From: an uncultured Acetatifactor sp.
Lineage (GTDB): Bacteria; Bacillota; Clostridia; Lachnospirales; Lachnospiraceae
Assembly (NCBI GenBank): GCA_910588225.1
Contig: CAJUQT010000011.1
Coordinates: 1-64,000 of the forward strand
DNA length: 64,000 bases
Direction of reading: 5' to 3'
Part shown: positions 26,188 to 36,364 of the stretch, piece after piece
Layout of the letters: each line of letters begins with the position of its first letter
Position numbering within the stretch: position 1 is the first letter of the stretch
Position numbers and translations under genes: made by a program
Notes under the pieces: generated by a model
Told to the model about the DNA's origin: nothing
What the model saw: the letters and a program-made list of their open reading frames with translations, nothing else
Database searches by the model: none

Positions 26188-27138
26188 ATGGAAAGCAACG
26201 GAAAGCAATTTGGAGAAAAACTTTTTTCCAACATCGCGAAGGTGATTGTGGGAAAGGAGCAGACTGTCCGCCTTCTGCTGACGGCACTGCTGGCGGATGG
26301 TCATGTTCTGCTTGAGGACGTACCTGGAACGGGGAAGACAAAGCTGGCAAAGACACTGGCAAAAAGCGTCAGCGCCGATTTTGCCAGAATTCAGTTTACA
26401 CCGGATCTGCTTCCCAGCGACATCACGGGCTTAAATATATATGACAGACAGAAAAACGAATTCGTGCTGCGAAGAGGTCCTGTTTTTACCAATATTCTTC
26501 TGGCAGATGAGATTAACAGGGCCACACCCAGAACACAGGCCGGCTTATTGGAATGTATGGAGGAGCGTCAGGTGACCATTGACGGCGAAAGCTATACGCC
26601 GGGATCCCCGTTTTTTGTAATCGCCACCCAGAATCCAGTGGAAACCACAGGAACCTTTCCACTGCCGGAAGCCCAGATGGATCGTTTCATGATGCGCCTG
26701 TCCATGGGACTGCCGGACAGAGAGGAAGAATTGGCCATTCTTGAAAAGTACATGGAAAAGGAACCGCTGAGGGAGCTGGAAAGCGTGTTGACACTGGAGG
26801 AGCTTGCCCGGGCAAAGGAAGAGATAAACAGGGTCTTTGTACATAAATGTGTACGTGAGTACATGGTGGACATCGTGGAAGCTACCAGAAATGGAGAGGA
26901 GAGCGTTCTGGGGGTCAGCCCCAGAGGCAATCTGGCTCTGCTTCGATGTGCGAAAGCATATGCCTGGCTGGAGGGCAGAGATTTCTGTACCCCGGATGAT
27001 ATCAAGGCCCTGGCAGTGCCTGTGCTGGCACATCGTATTGTATTGGGTTATGGCTCAGGCAGCATGGACGGAACCGTAAAATTTATTGATAAAATTATCG
27101 CATCCACTCCCGTGCCCACTGAGGAATTTGAGAGATGA
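26188..27138 (+). CDS. MoxR-family AAA+ ATPase
   Basis: A 316-residue AAA+ ATPase of the MoxR group. Walker A EDVPGTGKTKLAKTLA, Walker B ILLADEINRATPRTQ, sensor 1 VIATQNPVETTGTFPLPEAQMDRF and a sensor 2 region (SPRGNLALLRCAKA) are all present. MoxR proteins act as chaperones for partners containing VWA or DUF58 domains. The next gene is a DUF58 protein with an ATGA overlap, so it is the probable partner. Confidence 0.93.
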   Translation: MESNGKQFGEKLFSNIAKVIVGKEQTVRLLLTALLADGHVLLEDVPGTGKTKLAKTLAKSVSADFARIQFTPDLLPSDITGLNIYDRQKNEFVLRRGPVFTNILLADEINRATPRTQAGLLECMEERQVTIDGESYTPGSPFFVIATQNPVETTGTFPLPEAQMDRFMMRLSMGLPDREEELAILEKYMEKEPLRELESVLTLEELARAKEEINRVFVHKCVREYMVDIVEATRNGEESVLGVSPRGNLALLRCAKAYAWLEGRDFCTPDDIKALAVPVLAHRIVLGYGSGSMDGTVKFIDKIIASTPVPTEEFER

Positions 27139-28256
27139 CAAGAATAATCGGAATCGGCATAATCGGATTTCTGCTCCTGTTTCTTCAGAAATATTTCTAT
27201 GAAAGATTCTGGCAGAAGCATTTGAATGTACGCATTCATTTTGGAGCAGACCATATTTTTGAAGGAGAGCAGGGTGAGCTGAAGGAAGTCATCGAGAACA
27301 GAAAAAGGCTTCCTCTTTCCATGCTGAAAGTAAAATTCAAGACCGATCGACATTTGGCGTTCGGCAATGAAAAAGGCTCCCGTACCACGGACCAGTATTA
27401 TCGAAATGATGTGTTTCGAATCGGGGGCGGTGAGAGAGTGACCCGCACGTTGAAATTTAAAGGCGGAAGGAGGGGGTATTATACCATAGATGAAATCAGT
27501 CTGGTTGCCTCCGACCTGTTTCTTCTGAATCAGATGGTTGCGGAACAGCCCGTGCGGACAGAGCTGTATGTATATCCCAGACCTTTTGACAGCAGCCGAC
27601 TGCGTCAGTCTCTGATTCAGCTGAACGGAGAAGTTCTCTCCAGGCGTCATTTATTGGAAGATCCTTTCGAATACCGCGGAATCCGGGAATATCAGCCCTA
27701 TGACGACATGCGCAGCATTAACTGGAAAGCAACAGCCAAAACAGGCGATTTCAAGGTAAATCAGAGGAACTATACCTCTCTGAAAAGTGTACGGATTTTT
27801 TTCAATATTCAGGATGATCACATTCTGAAAAGGGAGTCTTCTGTGGAACTGTCGCTGCGGGTTGTGGCTTCCCTGTGCCAGCTTTTCCTGCGGCAGGGCA
27901 TTCAGGTTTCCTGCCATGGAAACGGTGTGGATATTGTGACCCACAGTCCTCTTTCTGTGAAGGCAAAGGCGGGAGAAGGGCAGATGGATACCATCTACCG
28001 CGCCCTTGCCAGAATCGATGTGGGATATCCCACGGTAAATTTCACAGAATATTTTGAAGAGCTTCTGTTCCAGAAGGCCCAGGGAACTTTTACCTATTTT
28101 GTGGCGCCCAATCAATATGACGACTTCGTGGAACTTTTGACCAGATACCAGGATAAGGGCAATCCTTTTGTATGGTTTTATCCTGTGGCAGATGAAAGTA
28201 AGCCGGAGGTGCCTGCGGCACTGGAAAGCTGTGTGGAGGTACTCTATGAACATTAA
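27135..28256 (+). CDS. DUF58 domain-containing membrane protein
   Basis: A 373-residue protein. A membrane helix at residues 1-15 is followed by a beta-rich region (VIENRKRLPLSMLKVKF) and the DUF58 hallmark YRGIREYQPYDDMRSINWKATAKTGDFKVNQ near residue 180. DUF58 proteins resemble VWA domains and pair with MoxR ATPases. Translation is coupled to moxR upstream and to the membrane protein downstream (11-bp overlap), giving the classic three-gene cluster, whose role is unresolved. Confidence 0.9.
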   Translation: MTRIIGIGIIGFLLLFLQKYFYERFWQKHLNVRIHFGADHIFEGEQGELKEVIENRKRLPLSMLKVKFKTDRHLAFGNEKGSRTTDQYYRNDVFRIGGGERVTRTLKFKGGRRGYYTIDEISLVASDLFLLNQMVAEQPVRTELYVYPRPFDSSRLRQSLIQLNGEVLSRRHLLEDPFEYRGIREYQPYDDMRSINWKATAKTGDFKVNQRNYTSLKSVRIFFNIQDDHILKRESSVELSLRVVASLCQLFLRQGIQVSCHGNGVDIVTHSPLSVKAKAGEGQMDTIYRALARIDVGYPTVNFTEYFEELLFQKAQGTFTYFVAPNQYDDFVELLTRYQDKGNPFVWFYPVADESKPEVPAALESCVEVLYEH

Positions 28257-29517
28257 GAAAATCCGCATTCTGAATGAGCTGCTGACAGAACAGATGAATC
28301 ACTGGATGCTTTATCCGTTGATGCTGATGGTCATGGGAATTTCCAGGAAAATGCAGGGAGTGGGAGAGCCCGGACTGCTGATCTGGCTTCTCTGCGGTCT
28401 GCTTCCGCCGGTGTTTTTGCTGATCCGATGCAGTATAAAGCATCTCATTCTTTTTGTGCTTTTGCATCTGGCGGCGGCAAGCGTCGTAATCGCTGTTGTT
28501 TTGATAATAACGCCAATGCTGTTACTTGAAAAAATTGTCTGTATCATCTGTGTCCTGGGGTATACACTGTACTCTCTGATTCAGCGATTGAAGAATAATA
28601 CTCTGTATACCGGCGCCATGCAGCTGCCCTTTGCTGTGGCAGTTTCCGCGCTTTCCGCGCTGCTGCAGCATTACCAGGGGACAAAAGACTGGGAACAGTA
28701 TTATCTGTTTCCTTTAATCGCAGAAATTGCGTTATATTTTATCGTCTATTACATAGAGCATTACCTGGATTTCCTTGCCATGAATAACAGCAGCGCCGGG
28801 TTTCTGCCGGCCAGAGAAATGTTTCATTCCGGTATGGGACTTGTATTGCTTTATACCACGCTGGGGGCAGTGATACTGCTTTTAGGCTCTCAGTTTGAGT
28901 GGGTATCCGGAATTCTACAGCCTATAAAAGCACTCTTTCTGCGTTTCCTGCGGTTTCTGTTCTCTCTGGGAGGAAGCGATGAACAGCCGATGGAAATACC
29001 GGCGGAAGGACCTGCAAATACCGGTATGGGAGCCATGCCGCTTCCCCAAGGAGGAGAATCACACTGGATCTGGAAAGTGCTGGAATTTATTGTGCTGGCC
29101 GCTTTCTTTTTGGGATCCCTGTGTGTTGTCCTGTACCTCATCCGAAAGTTTATTCAGGTGGTCAGAAAATATATGCATCTTCGCTTTTCCGAACGGACCA
29201 CACAGACAGAAGAGGACACCTTTGATTTCAGAGAAAAATGTGAATTGGAGAGATCCGCTGACAAACACAGAAAAAGCCTGTTCAGTGCGCTTTCTCCAAA
29301 GGAGAGAATTCGAAAGCTCTACAAAAAGAAAGTTCTGCAGTCAGAGGAAGGAAAGGCACAGGAGGATCGAAGCCTTCTTGGACTATATACCGCCAAAGAA
29401 TGGGAAAAAAAGCTGGAAACGGAAGGTATGGCTGAAATTTATGAGCTGGCCCGCTATTCCGGGCGTGAAATGACGGGAGCGGAGGTAAAGAAAATGAAAG
29501 AGGCATGCAGACAATAA
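28246..29517 (+). CDS. Polytopic membrane protein with DUF4129-like C-terminus
   Basis: A 423-residue protein with about seven membrane helices in the first 250 residues, a Gly/Pro-rich extracytoplasmic loop, another helix near 285-305 and a cytoplasmic C-terminus (RKLYKKKVLQ, DRSLLGLYTAKEWEKKL, IYELARYSG) resembling DUF4129. It completes the MoxR-DUF58 cluster. In many relatives the third gene encodes a transglutaminase-like protein, but no transglutaminase triad was seen here. GGAGGT fixes the start at 28246, within the end of the DUF58 gene. Confidence 0.78.
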   Translation: MNIKKIRILNELLTEQMNHWMLYPLMLMVMGISRKMQGVGEPGLLIWLLCGLLPPVFLLIRCSIKHLILFVLLHLAAASVVIAVVLIITPMLLLEKIVCIICVLGYTLYSLIQRLKNNTLYTGAMQLPFAVAVSALSALLQHYQGTKDWEQYYLFPLIAEIALYFIVYYIEHYLDFLAMNNSSAGFLPAREMFHSGMGLVLLYTTLGAVILLLGSQFEWVSGILQPIKALFLRFLRFLFSLGGSDEQPMEIPAEGPANTGMGAMPLPQGGESHWIWKVLEFIVLAAFFLGSLCVVLYLIRKFIQVVRKYMHLRFSERTTQTEEDTFDFREKCELERSADKHRKSLFSALSPKERIRKLYKKKVLQSEEGKAQEDRSLLGLYTAKEWEKKLETEGMAEIYELARYSGREMTGAEVKKMKEACRQ

Positions 29518-29556
29518 AAGAAGAAGCATGGAAAATAATATGGGAGAATATTTTTT

Positions 29557-31425
29557 ATGTATGAGAGAAAACTGGCATTAAACGACGATATCCTGATGAG
29601 CGTTGAGAAACCGGCCCGTTATATCGGCGGGGAAGTAAACGCTGTCATGAAAGACCGTTCCAAGGTGAACATTCGCTTTGCATTCTGCTTTCCGGATGTA
29701 TATGAAATCGGTATGTCACATCTGGGAATGCAGATTCTCTATGAAATGTTCAATTCCATGGAGGATGTATGGTGTGAGAGAGTCTTTTCCCCATGGACAG
29801 ATCTGGATGCCGTCATGCGCAGAGAGCATATCCCTCTATTTGCACTGGAATCTCAGGATCCTGTAAAGACATTTGATTTTCTGGGTATTACCATTCAATA
29901 TGAAATGTGCTATACGAACATTCTGCAGATCCTGGATCTGGCGCAGATTCCCTTCAACGCCGCAGAAAGAGGGGAGGACTGTCCCATTGTGATCGGAGGC
30001 GGTCCCTGTACCTACAATCCGGAACCTCTGGCCGATTTCTTTGATTTGTTTTACATTGGAGAGGGAGAGACCAGGTATCATGAATTGTTTGCGCTTTACA
30101 GGGAATGCCGTGGAAATCACTTGGGCAGAACAGAGTTCCTTCGCCGCGCCGCCAGACTTCCCGGGATTTATGTCCCCGGGTTTTACGAAGTCTCTTATCA
30201 TGAGGATGGCACCATAGAACGCTTTTTCCCGGTGGAAGAAGGAATTCCGTCCGTGATTCAAAAAGAGCTGGTAAAGGATATGGCGGATACTTTTTATCCC
30301 ACGAAACCGGTCGTACCCTTCATCAAGGTGACCCAGGACAGGGCCACGCTGGAAATTCAGCGAGGCTGTATCCGTGGCTGCCGTTTCTGCCAGGCCGGTC
30401 AGCTTTACCGTCCGGTCAGAGAACGGCCGTTGGAGTTACTGAAAAAATATGCCCTGGAAATACTGAAAAATACCGGCCACGAAGAGATTTCTCTAAGCTC
30501 ACTCAGCTCCAGTGATTATTCTGAACTGCCGGAACTGGTAGATTTTCTTCTGGAAGAGTGCAGCAGGAGACATATCAACATATCTCTGCCTTCCCTGCGG
30601 ATTGACGCTTTTTCTCTGGATGTCATGAGCAAAGTGCAGGATGTAAAAAAATCCAGCCTGACCTTTGCTCCCGAGGCAGGAAGTCAAAGACTGCGGAATG
30701 TGATCAACAAAGGCCTGACAGAAGAATCCATTTTAAAGGGTGCGGCGCTTGCCTTCCAGGGCGGCTGGACCAGGGTAAAGCTTTATTTCATGCTGGGCCT
30801 TCCCACGGAAACGCCGGAAGATATCAGAGGAATTGCCGATCTTTCCAATAAAATCGCGGCACTTTATTTTGATACCATTCCCAAAGAGAAGCGTGGTGGA
30901 AATCGGGTACAGATTGTGGCAAGCACATCCTTTTTTGTGCCGAAGCCCTTTACCCCTTTTCAGTGGGCATCTCAGTGTACCAAAGAGGAATTTCTGGACA
31001 AGGCGTATCTGACACGAAAAGCCGTCTCAGAACAGCTGAATCAGAAAAGCATCAAATACAACTGGCATGAAGCGGATGCCAGTGTTATGGAAGGAGTCCT
31101 GGCCAGAGGAGACAGGAGGCTCTGTCAGGTCATTCGAAAAGTATATGAAAAAGGATCCTTCTATGATGCCTGGGGAGAGTATTATCACAATGACAGATGG
31201 CTGGAAGCCATAGAAGAGTGCGGCTTATCCGTTGCTTTTTACACACATAGACAACGATCTCTGGACGAAATCCTCCCCTGGGATTTTATCGACTGCGGCG
31301 TCACAAAGGCATTTCTTATACGGGAGTGGGAGAAAGCACAACGGGAAGAAATCTCGGAGAACTGCAATCAGAAATGTCAGGGCTGCGGTGTGGCGCGTTT
31401 TGACTGTGGCATCTGTTTTTCCTGA
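29557..31425 (+). CDS. TIGR03960 family B12-binding/radical SAM protein
   Basis: A 622-residue radical SAM protein. The N-terminal B12-binding-like half contains FCFPDVYEIGMSHLGMQILYE; the radical SAM core has the cluster motif RGCIRGCRFCQAG (CxxxCxxC). The C-terminus is Cys-rich (CNQKCQGCGVARFDCGIC). The family normally precedes TIGR03936 and RNase E/G; here those genes lie 6.3 kb further on. The reaction is unknown. Confidence 0.9.
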   Translation: MYERKLALNDDILMSVEKPARYIGGEVNAVMKDRSKVNIRFAFCFPDVYEIGMSHLGMQILYEMFNSMEDVWCERVFSPWTDLDAVMRREHIPLFALESQDPVKTFDFLGITIQYEMCYTNILQILDLAQIPFNAAERGEDCPIVIGGGPCTYNPEPLADFFDLFYIGEGETRYHELFALYRECRGNHLGRTEFLRRAARLPGIYVPGFYEVSYHEDGTIERFFPVEEGIPSVIQKELVKDMADTFYPTKPVVPFIKVTQDRATLEIQRGCIRGCRFCQAGQLYRPVRERPLELLKKYALEILKNTGHEEISLSSLSSSDYSELPELVDFLLEECSRRHINISLPSLRIDAFSLDVMSKVQDVKKSSLTFAPEAGSQRLRNVINKGLTEESILKGAALAFQGGWTRVKLYFMLGLPTETPEDIRGIADLSNKIAALYFDTIPKEKRGGNRVQIVASTSFFVPKPFTPFQWASQCTKEEFLDKAYLTRKAVSEQLNQKSIKYNWHEADASVMEGVLARGDRRLCQVIRKVYEKGSFYDAWGEYYHNDRWLEAIEECGLSVAFYTHRQRSLDEILPWDFIDCGVTKAFLIREWEKAQREEISENCNQKCQGCGVARFDCGICFS

Positions 31426-31580
31426 AGGGAAAACTGAATGTGTAAATTTCTGTACGAAATATTAGACATTGAAGCAGAACAATCTCCGGATAGAAAGTAG
31501 AATACGGAATCGAAAAAGTATTAAGGAATTTAATTCTACCGGATGGCAGTGAAAATATGACACACCGTTCAGGATATATG

Positions 31581-31615
31581 AAAAAGAGGCTGCGGAATAT
31601 ACCGGGCCTCTTTTT
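31581..31615. terminator. Bidirectional rho-independent terminator
   Basis: AAAAAGAGGC (31581-31590) pairs with GCCTCTTTTT (31606-31615). A/T runs flank both sides, so it can serve TIGR03960 on the plus strand and the lipoprotein gene on the minus strand. The rest of 31426-31680 shows nothing else I can support. Confidence 0.85.
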
Positions 31616-31680
31616 CGCATCATTATTCATGACAGCAGAATCCTTGCAGGGCACAGATTCTATTGTCAGCTTACTGTCAA

Positions 31681-32583
31681 TTAGTTGGCAGCCTTCACAG
31701 AAGTAATATGAGGGTTAACGCCGTTGTACCAGTACAGGAATCCTTCCATGTCAATCTTATCACCGACCTTCAGCCCCTTTACCGCAGCATAGACATCGGT
31801 AGTGTTGTCGCAGAGATAGGATTCCACAACGAAGCTATAAGTTGCACCGTTAACGGATACATTGAAATACAGATCATCGCCGTCCTGACCGGAACCATCC
31901 CAGTTATACAGGAATGCGGCCTCATTTCCGCTCTCATCCTTTACAACATTTCCTTCCGGATCCTTTGCAGCTTCAACAGTCATTCCTTTAAAGGAAACAA
32001 ACCTATTCTGATAGTTGATCAGATCGTCCTGTCCCAAAAGCGCGGTGACATCTTCTGCTTCAGCTATGTAGCTTCCCTCGACGATTTCAAAGGTTCCATC
32101 CATGATTTCAACTTCGCCGGACCATTCTGCTTTATAACCGGTTACCTTGATTTTGGTTCCGGGAACCAGCTTTGCGTAATCCTCTTCCGAACATGCCATT
32201 TCATACAGGAAGTAACCGCCGTCTTTATCCTGTGCATAGACAGTACAGCATCCCTGTCCATCCTTCTCCCACCAGGACTGCTTTGCCTGCACATAGGCCT
32301 CAACAACCACCTCTGTGTCCAGAGCGGCGGCAGCATACTCTTCATAGGTCATCACGCCTTCAGATTTTACATCTTCGCCGGCTTCGGACGCCTCAGAAGT
32401 CGAGTCCGGTGTTTCGGCAGTGCTTTCGGCACTGCTTTCTGTTGATGCGTTGGATGCATCACTGCTTTCCGTACTTGCACTTGAACTGTCACTGGAACCG
32501 GATGCCTGTCCGTCATTGCTGCCGCAGCCGGCACAGCCGAATACAAGGGCCAGTGACAAAAACAACGCTGTCATTTTTTTCAT
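31681..32583 (-). CDS. Secreted lipoprotein with Ser/Glu-rich linker
   Basis: A 300-residue exported lipoprotein. The signal peptide MKKMTALFLSLALVFGCAGC ends in the lipobox Cys (C20). A low-complexity Ser/Ala/Glu/Thr stretch of about 55 residues spaces the domain from the membrane. The remainder has two similar beta-rich segments (TEVVVEAYVQAKQSW, GTKIKVTGYKAEWSG and a later NRFVSFKGMTVEAAK, VGDKIDMEGFLYWYNG), suggesting tandem OB-fold-like domains. No family is assigned. It is transcribed alone from its own promoter and is not clearly part of the transporter operon upstream. Confidence 0.82.
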   Translation of the reverse strand: MKKMTALFLSLALVFGCAGCGSNDGQASGSSDSSSASTESSDASNASTESSAESTAETPDSTSEASEAGEDVKSEGVMTYEEYAAAALDTEVVVEAYVQAKQSWWEKDGQGCCTVYAQDKDGGYFLYEMACSEEDYAKLVPGTKIKVTGYKAEWSGEVEIMDGTFEIVEGSYIAEAEDVTALLGQDDLINYQNRFVSFKGMTVEAAKDPEGNVVKDESGNEAAFLYNWDGSGQDGDDLYFNVSVNGATYSFVVESYLCDNTTDVYAAVKGLKVGDKIDMEGFLYWYNGVNPHITSVKAAN

Positions 32584-32711
32584 TTTTCATTTTCCTCCTC
32601 TTGAGACTGCCTCAGTGGCAGCGTTTCGTCTTCATTATACCTTTTCCGAACTTTCTCCTGTATTAAAAAAGCGGATACATTCGAAAAATCTATCTGAAAA
32701 CGTTGAAAATA

Positions 32712-32739
32712 ATTATACACGATATCTGCAATAAAACAA
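32712..32739 (-). promoter_or_regulatory. Promoter of the lipoprotein gene
   Basis: Read on the minus strand: TTGTTT (32739-32734), a 16-bp spacer and TATAAT (32717-32712), giving a leader of about 120 bases before the ATG at 32583. Confidence 0.55.
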
Positions 32740-32809
32740 TAGTATTAATTACTTATTTGTCCGTGAAATTTATGCCATATTTTTATTTTTTGCACATATT
32801 TCATGCCTT

Positions 32810-34456
32810 TTAGGAAGATTTTTTTGCAGTTTTTTTCCTTTTTCGCCTCAGGATACGGGAACTGGCATAAATCAGAATAAGAATCCAGGTTCCGCCGAGG
32901 GCTGTCAGAAGGAGAATTGCTGTCTGTGGAAGCGGCCCCGGATCACTTTTCCCATAGGCAACAGAGGTGCCGTTTTCTCCGATCTGATCCAGACGATATC
33001 GGGAAGTGATATCATTGTAAAGTGTGTCAAAATAAGCTTCATCAATCTCCTGCCCCCGGCGGACAGATTTTACAGTGTGCTCAATGAGCATCCCGGCGGC
33101 ATCCCGCAGGGATGCCGAACCATTGAACACCGGCGTGACAAAAGTATGGTCGGTGTTGTACAGCAGTAATTTCGCCGCCTTGATTTTAACGTTATAATGC
33201 TCGGTATTGTCCTTGCCGCAGTCGGAGAGATAAGCCTGATATTCCGCAGTACTTTGGGCCTTTGAGGTCACAGGCACATAACCTTCCGTCTTCGAATAGG
33301 CAATCTGAACCTTGTCGCTGAGAAGATACTGAACAAAGAGCCAGGAAGCCAGTACCTCCTGGGAATCTTTTTTATTGAAGATGCAGACGGAAGGTCCCTG
33401 AGAAATCATCTGCGGATGTTTTGGATCAAACTGCGGTATTGTCATAACCTCTGTCTCAAATTCTACCAGCTGATCCGCACTGATATCCAGAAGAGGAGCA
33501 TTGGTTCCCATCCACGTGGCGCCTGCCGTGGAATCCACGGCAAAAATACATTGGCCGGCATTCAGGAAATTAGCCGGATAACTGGAGACCTTGAATGTGG
33601 AGAAAGCGCCGCTTTTGACATGTTCCGCTATAGTACGAAGCAAGCTCTCCGTCGTGTCATGAAAGAGCAGAATTTCTCCCTCTGGGGTGGAATAATCGGC
33701 ATTCATCTGTCTGAGCATCTGAATCATCATGTTGTCGGTAGATTTATAGATAAATGGAATCATTACTTTCTGGCCGTTCACAATATAGTTCTCTTCCGCA
33801 TCCTTTGCTGTGGCAGCTTCCGCCACCTCCCAGACAAAATCCCAGGTGAGAACCTCCGGCAGGGAATACCCAAGTGCTTCCACATATGTTTTGTTGATGT
33901 AACAGGCCTCCGTGGAACGCATATAGGGAACGGCATAATAATGTCCCTCAAAAGAACATTCCTCCAGAAACTGCGGAATAATCTCTTCTACGACAGGGGC
34001 GTCAAACAGAATTTCGCTTCCTCCCAGGCCATATTTCTCATGCTGAAACAATTCATCCAACGGAACCACAAGATTTGTTCCGGTCAAATAGGTGGCAATG
34101 TGATCCGGATAGGTAATGCAGACATTGGGTGTGGTATCAGTGGAAATATTTGTGATGACATCGTTATATATTTTGCCGTAATCCGTATACAGGCGCAGAT
34201 TTACCCTGATATTGGGATATAGTTCCTGGAAATCGGCAATAGCCTGTTCATAAATGGTGGTCTGTGTCTTGTTGGTATCATTCTTTGCCCAGAAAGTGAT
34301 TTCATGCTGTACCGAAGCGTCAAAGGCTTCCGGAATGGTAAAGACCTCCAGTCCCTGCCGTGACCCATGGCACCCGGTAAGCAGCAGGACAGCGCCCAAC
34401 ACAGATGACAGCAGAAGAGTATACCTTGCTGCTTTTTTCTTCCATATCTGTCTCAT
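32810..34456 (-). CDS. Sugar ABC transporter solute-binding lipoprotein with C-terminal membrane helix
   Basis: A 548-residue extracellular solute-binding protein of the family 1 type. The signal ends in the lipobox LLTGC. ITFWAKNDTNKTQTTIYEQA and IADFQELYPNIRVNL are typical of the lobe I start of sugar-binding proteins. Unusually, the C-terminus carries a second anchor: a hydrophobic helix (ILLLTALGGTWILILIYAS) and a basic tail (RRKRKKTAKK). It overlaps the permease gene by four bases as the last gene of the operon. The ligand is unknown; an oligosaccharide is likely from the permease type. Confidence 0.88.
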   Translation of the reverse strand: MRQIWKKKAARYTLLLSSVLGAVLLLTGCHGSRQGLEVFTIPEAFDASVQHEITFWAKNDTNKTQTTIYEQAIADFQELYPNIRVNLRLYTDYGKIYNDVITNISTDTTPNVCITYPDHIATYLTGTNLVVPLDELFQHEKYGLGGSEILFDAPVVEEIIPQFLEECSFEGHYYAVPYMRSTEACYINKTYVEALGYSLPEVLTWDFVWEVAEAATAKDAEENYIVNGQKVMIPFIYKSTDNMMIQMLRQMNADYSTPEGEILLFHDTTESLLRTIAEHVKSGAFSTFKVSSYPANFLNAGQCIFAVDSTAGATWMGTNAPLLDISADQLVEFETEVMTIPQFDPKHPQMISQGPSVCIFNKKDSQEVLASWLFVQYLLSDKVQIAYSKTEGYVPVTSKAQSTAEYQAYLSDCGKDNTEHYNVKIKAAKLLLYNTDHTFVTPVFNGSASLRDAAGMLIEHTVKSVRRGQEIDEAYFDTLYNDITSRYRLDQIGENGTSVAYGKSDPGPLPQTAILLLTALGGTWILILIYASSRILRRKRKKTAKKSS

Positions 34457-35340
34457 CCCTTCATTCCTCCTCTCGACACTCCGGCCATTATTCTTTTGCG
34501 GAATATCAGAAACAATATGATCAGAGGTGTGGAAATCACCACAACCGCGGCCATCATTGCCGGTATATTTTCCCGTCCGAATCCGTTCTCACGTATCTCC
34601 TGAATGCCATTGGAGACCAGATAATAGTCCTCGTTGTCTGTTATCAGCCGGGGCCACACATAGGAGTTCCAGCACTCGATCACCTTCAGAATCGTTATGG
34701 TAATCAGAGTGGGCTTTGATATGGGAACCATGACTTTCAGAAGATACTTCAGATCGGATGTGCCGTCAACCTTAGCCGCATAATAAAGGCTGTCCGGTAT
34801 CTGCTCGAAGTTCTCCTTCAGCAGATAAATATAGAAGACAGACGTCACTGATGGCAGTATCAATCCTGAAAAAGTATTGCGCATATTTAAGTTTGTGACT
34901 GTCACAAAATTCGTGATAATCACCAGTTCATTCGGAATCATCATCAGAGAGAGAAACAGGACAAATACAATATTTTTCCCTCTGAATTCCAGCCTTGCAA
35001 AGGCAAAGGCAGCAAGTGTGATGACAATCAGCATAAGTGCTGTGGTCGCCAGGGTAAAGATTGTGGTATTCATCAGATATCTGCCCAGCGGCACGGTTCC
35101 AAAGGCATCCGCGTAATTCTGTATCGTGGGAGACAGGGTGAAAAATTTCGGAGTATATTCCGAGTTATAGGCTCCGTAACTTTTTAGGGAAGTGAGAACC
35201 ATCCAGTAAAAGGGAAACAGAACCACTATGGCCCACAGGCTTAAAAGCAGATAGGTAATGGTGCTTACCATTCGTTTGCGGACTGCCGCTTTCTTTTCGA
35301 TTTTACTGTAATCCGTCTTATTTTTCATGAGAGTTTCCAT
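34453..35340 (-). CDS. Carbohydrate ABC transporter permease (MalG type)
   Basis: A 295-residue inner membrane permease with six predicted helices and the EAA loop YYAAKVDGTSDLKYLLKVMVP, which contacts the ATPase. MalG-type N-terminus: LLSLWAIVVLFPFYWMVLTS. The ATG at 35340 is preceded by GAAAGG; the much longer upstream frame runs into the other permease and is rejected. Third gene of the importer operon. Confidence 0.92.
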   Translation of the reverse strand: METLMKNKTDYSKIEKKAAVRKRMVSTITYLLLSLWAIVVLFPFYWMVLTSLKSYGAYNSEYTPKFFTLSPTIQNYADAFGTVPLGRYLMNTTIFTLATTALMLIVITLAAFAFARLEFRGKNIVFVLFLSLMMIPNELVIITNFVTVTNLNMRNTFSGLILPSVTSVFYIYLLKENFEQIPDSLYYAAKVDGTSDLKYLLKVMVPISKPTLITITILKVIECWNSYVWPRLITDNEDYYLVSNGIQEIRENGFGRENIPAMMAAVVVISTPLIILFLIFRKRIMAGVSRGGMKG

Positions 35341-35428
35341 GAGCGTTATGCCTTTCCGTAACCTGCGTATTTTCAGGTGTTTACACATACCTGTGCAGGT
35401 ACAATGATTTACAGTGGATTTTCGCAGG

Positions 35429-36364
35429 TTAATAGTGTACTTTTTTCCTGCTGACCAGCAAATTAATACAGGTGATCGTGAGTACGATGGTAAACAGGAG
35501 AATTGCCGCCGCGGAGGCATAGGAAGGGTAACCGCCGCTGTCACCATACAGCATATCATATACATATCCTACAATGGTGTTCATCCCGGCCGCGTTTAAA
35601 TCGGTGCCGAAGAGGGCAACCGCGTCGCTGTAAGCCTTAAATGCGCCGATAAATCCGGTAATAATCAGATAAAATATCATAGGTGAAATCATCGGAAGCG
35701 TAATTCTGAGAAATGTTCGAAGCTTTGACGTACCATCCACTCTGGCCGCATTGTAATATTCCTGATTGACAGAGGATAACGCACCGGTCAGAATCAGTAT
35801 TTTAAACGGCATAACCACCCAGATGGTATAAAAGCAGAGTACAAACATTTTCGCCCAGTAAGGACCGGCAATAAAATCTACGGAAGCGCCCCCGAACCAG
35901 TTGATCAGCAGATTAATCAGACCATCGGAATATGCGGTCTTCTTGAACAGAATCATAAAAACCAGACCAATAGCCAGCGTATTTGTCACATAGGGAAGGA
36001 AATAGACCGTCTGGAGGAAATTCCGAAACGGCGTTATGGAATGCAGACCCACGGAAATCAGCAGTGCAATTCCTGTAGACAGCGGTACCGTAATCAGCAC
36101 CAGAACAAACGTGTTTTTTACCGCCTGCAGAAAATAGGGATCATGCAGCACATAAGAATAATTATAGAACCCCGTACCAAAATAAGTCTGTGATGCAGAA
36201 TTATATCCCTCCTCAAAGGAATAGATAAAAACATCCACCAGTGGATATATCATAAAAATGCCCAGAAACAAAATCGCGGGAAGAAGATACAGCCAGGCCT
36301 TCAGACTGCCGAACTTTTTCCACATCGTTGTCCCTGATACCGAGCCTTCTTTGTCCTTTTTCAT
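35429..36364 (-). CDS. Carbohydrate ABC transporter permease (MalF type)
   Basis: A 311-residue permease with six membrane helices, an N-terminal cytoplasmic stretch and the EAA loop EYYNAARVDGTSKLRTFLRI. It pairs with the MalG-type permease to form the channel. The start codon overlaps the end of the ATPase gene by four bases. A gap of about 88 bp separates it from the MalG-type gene. Confidence 0.92.
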   Translation of the reverse strand: MKKDKEGSVSGTTMWKKFGSLKAWLYLLPAILFLGIFMIYPLVDVFIYSFEEGYNSASQTYFGTGFYNYSYVLHDPYFLQAVKNTFVLVLITVPLSTGIALLISVGLHSITPFRNFLQTVYFLPYVTNTLAIGLVFMILFKKTAYSDGLINLLINWFGGASVDFIAGPYWAKMFVLCFYTIWVVMPFKILILTGALSSVNQEYYNAARVDGTSKLRTFLRITLPMISPMIFYLIITGFIGAFKAYSDAVALFGTDLNAAGMNTIVGYVYDMLYGDSGGYPSYASAAAILLFTIVLTITCINLLVSRKKVHY

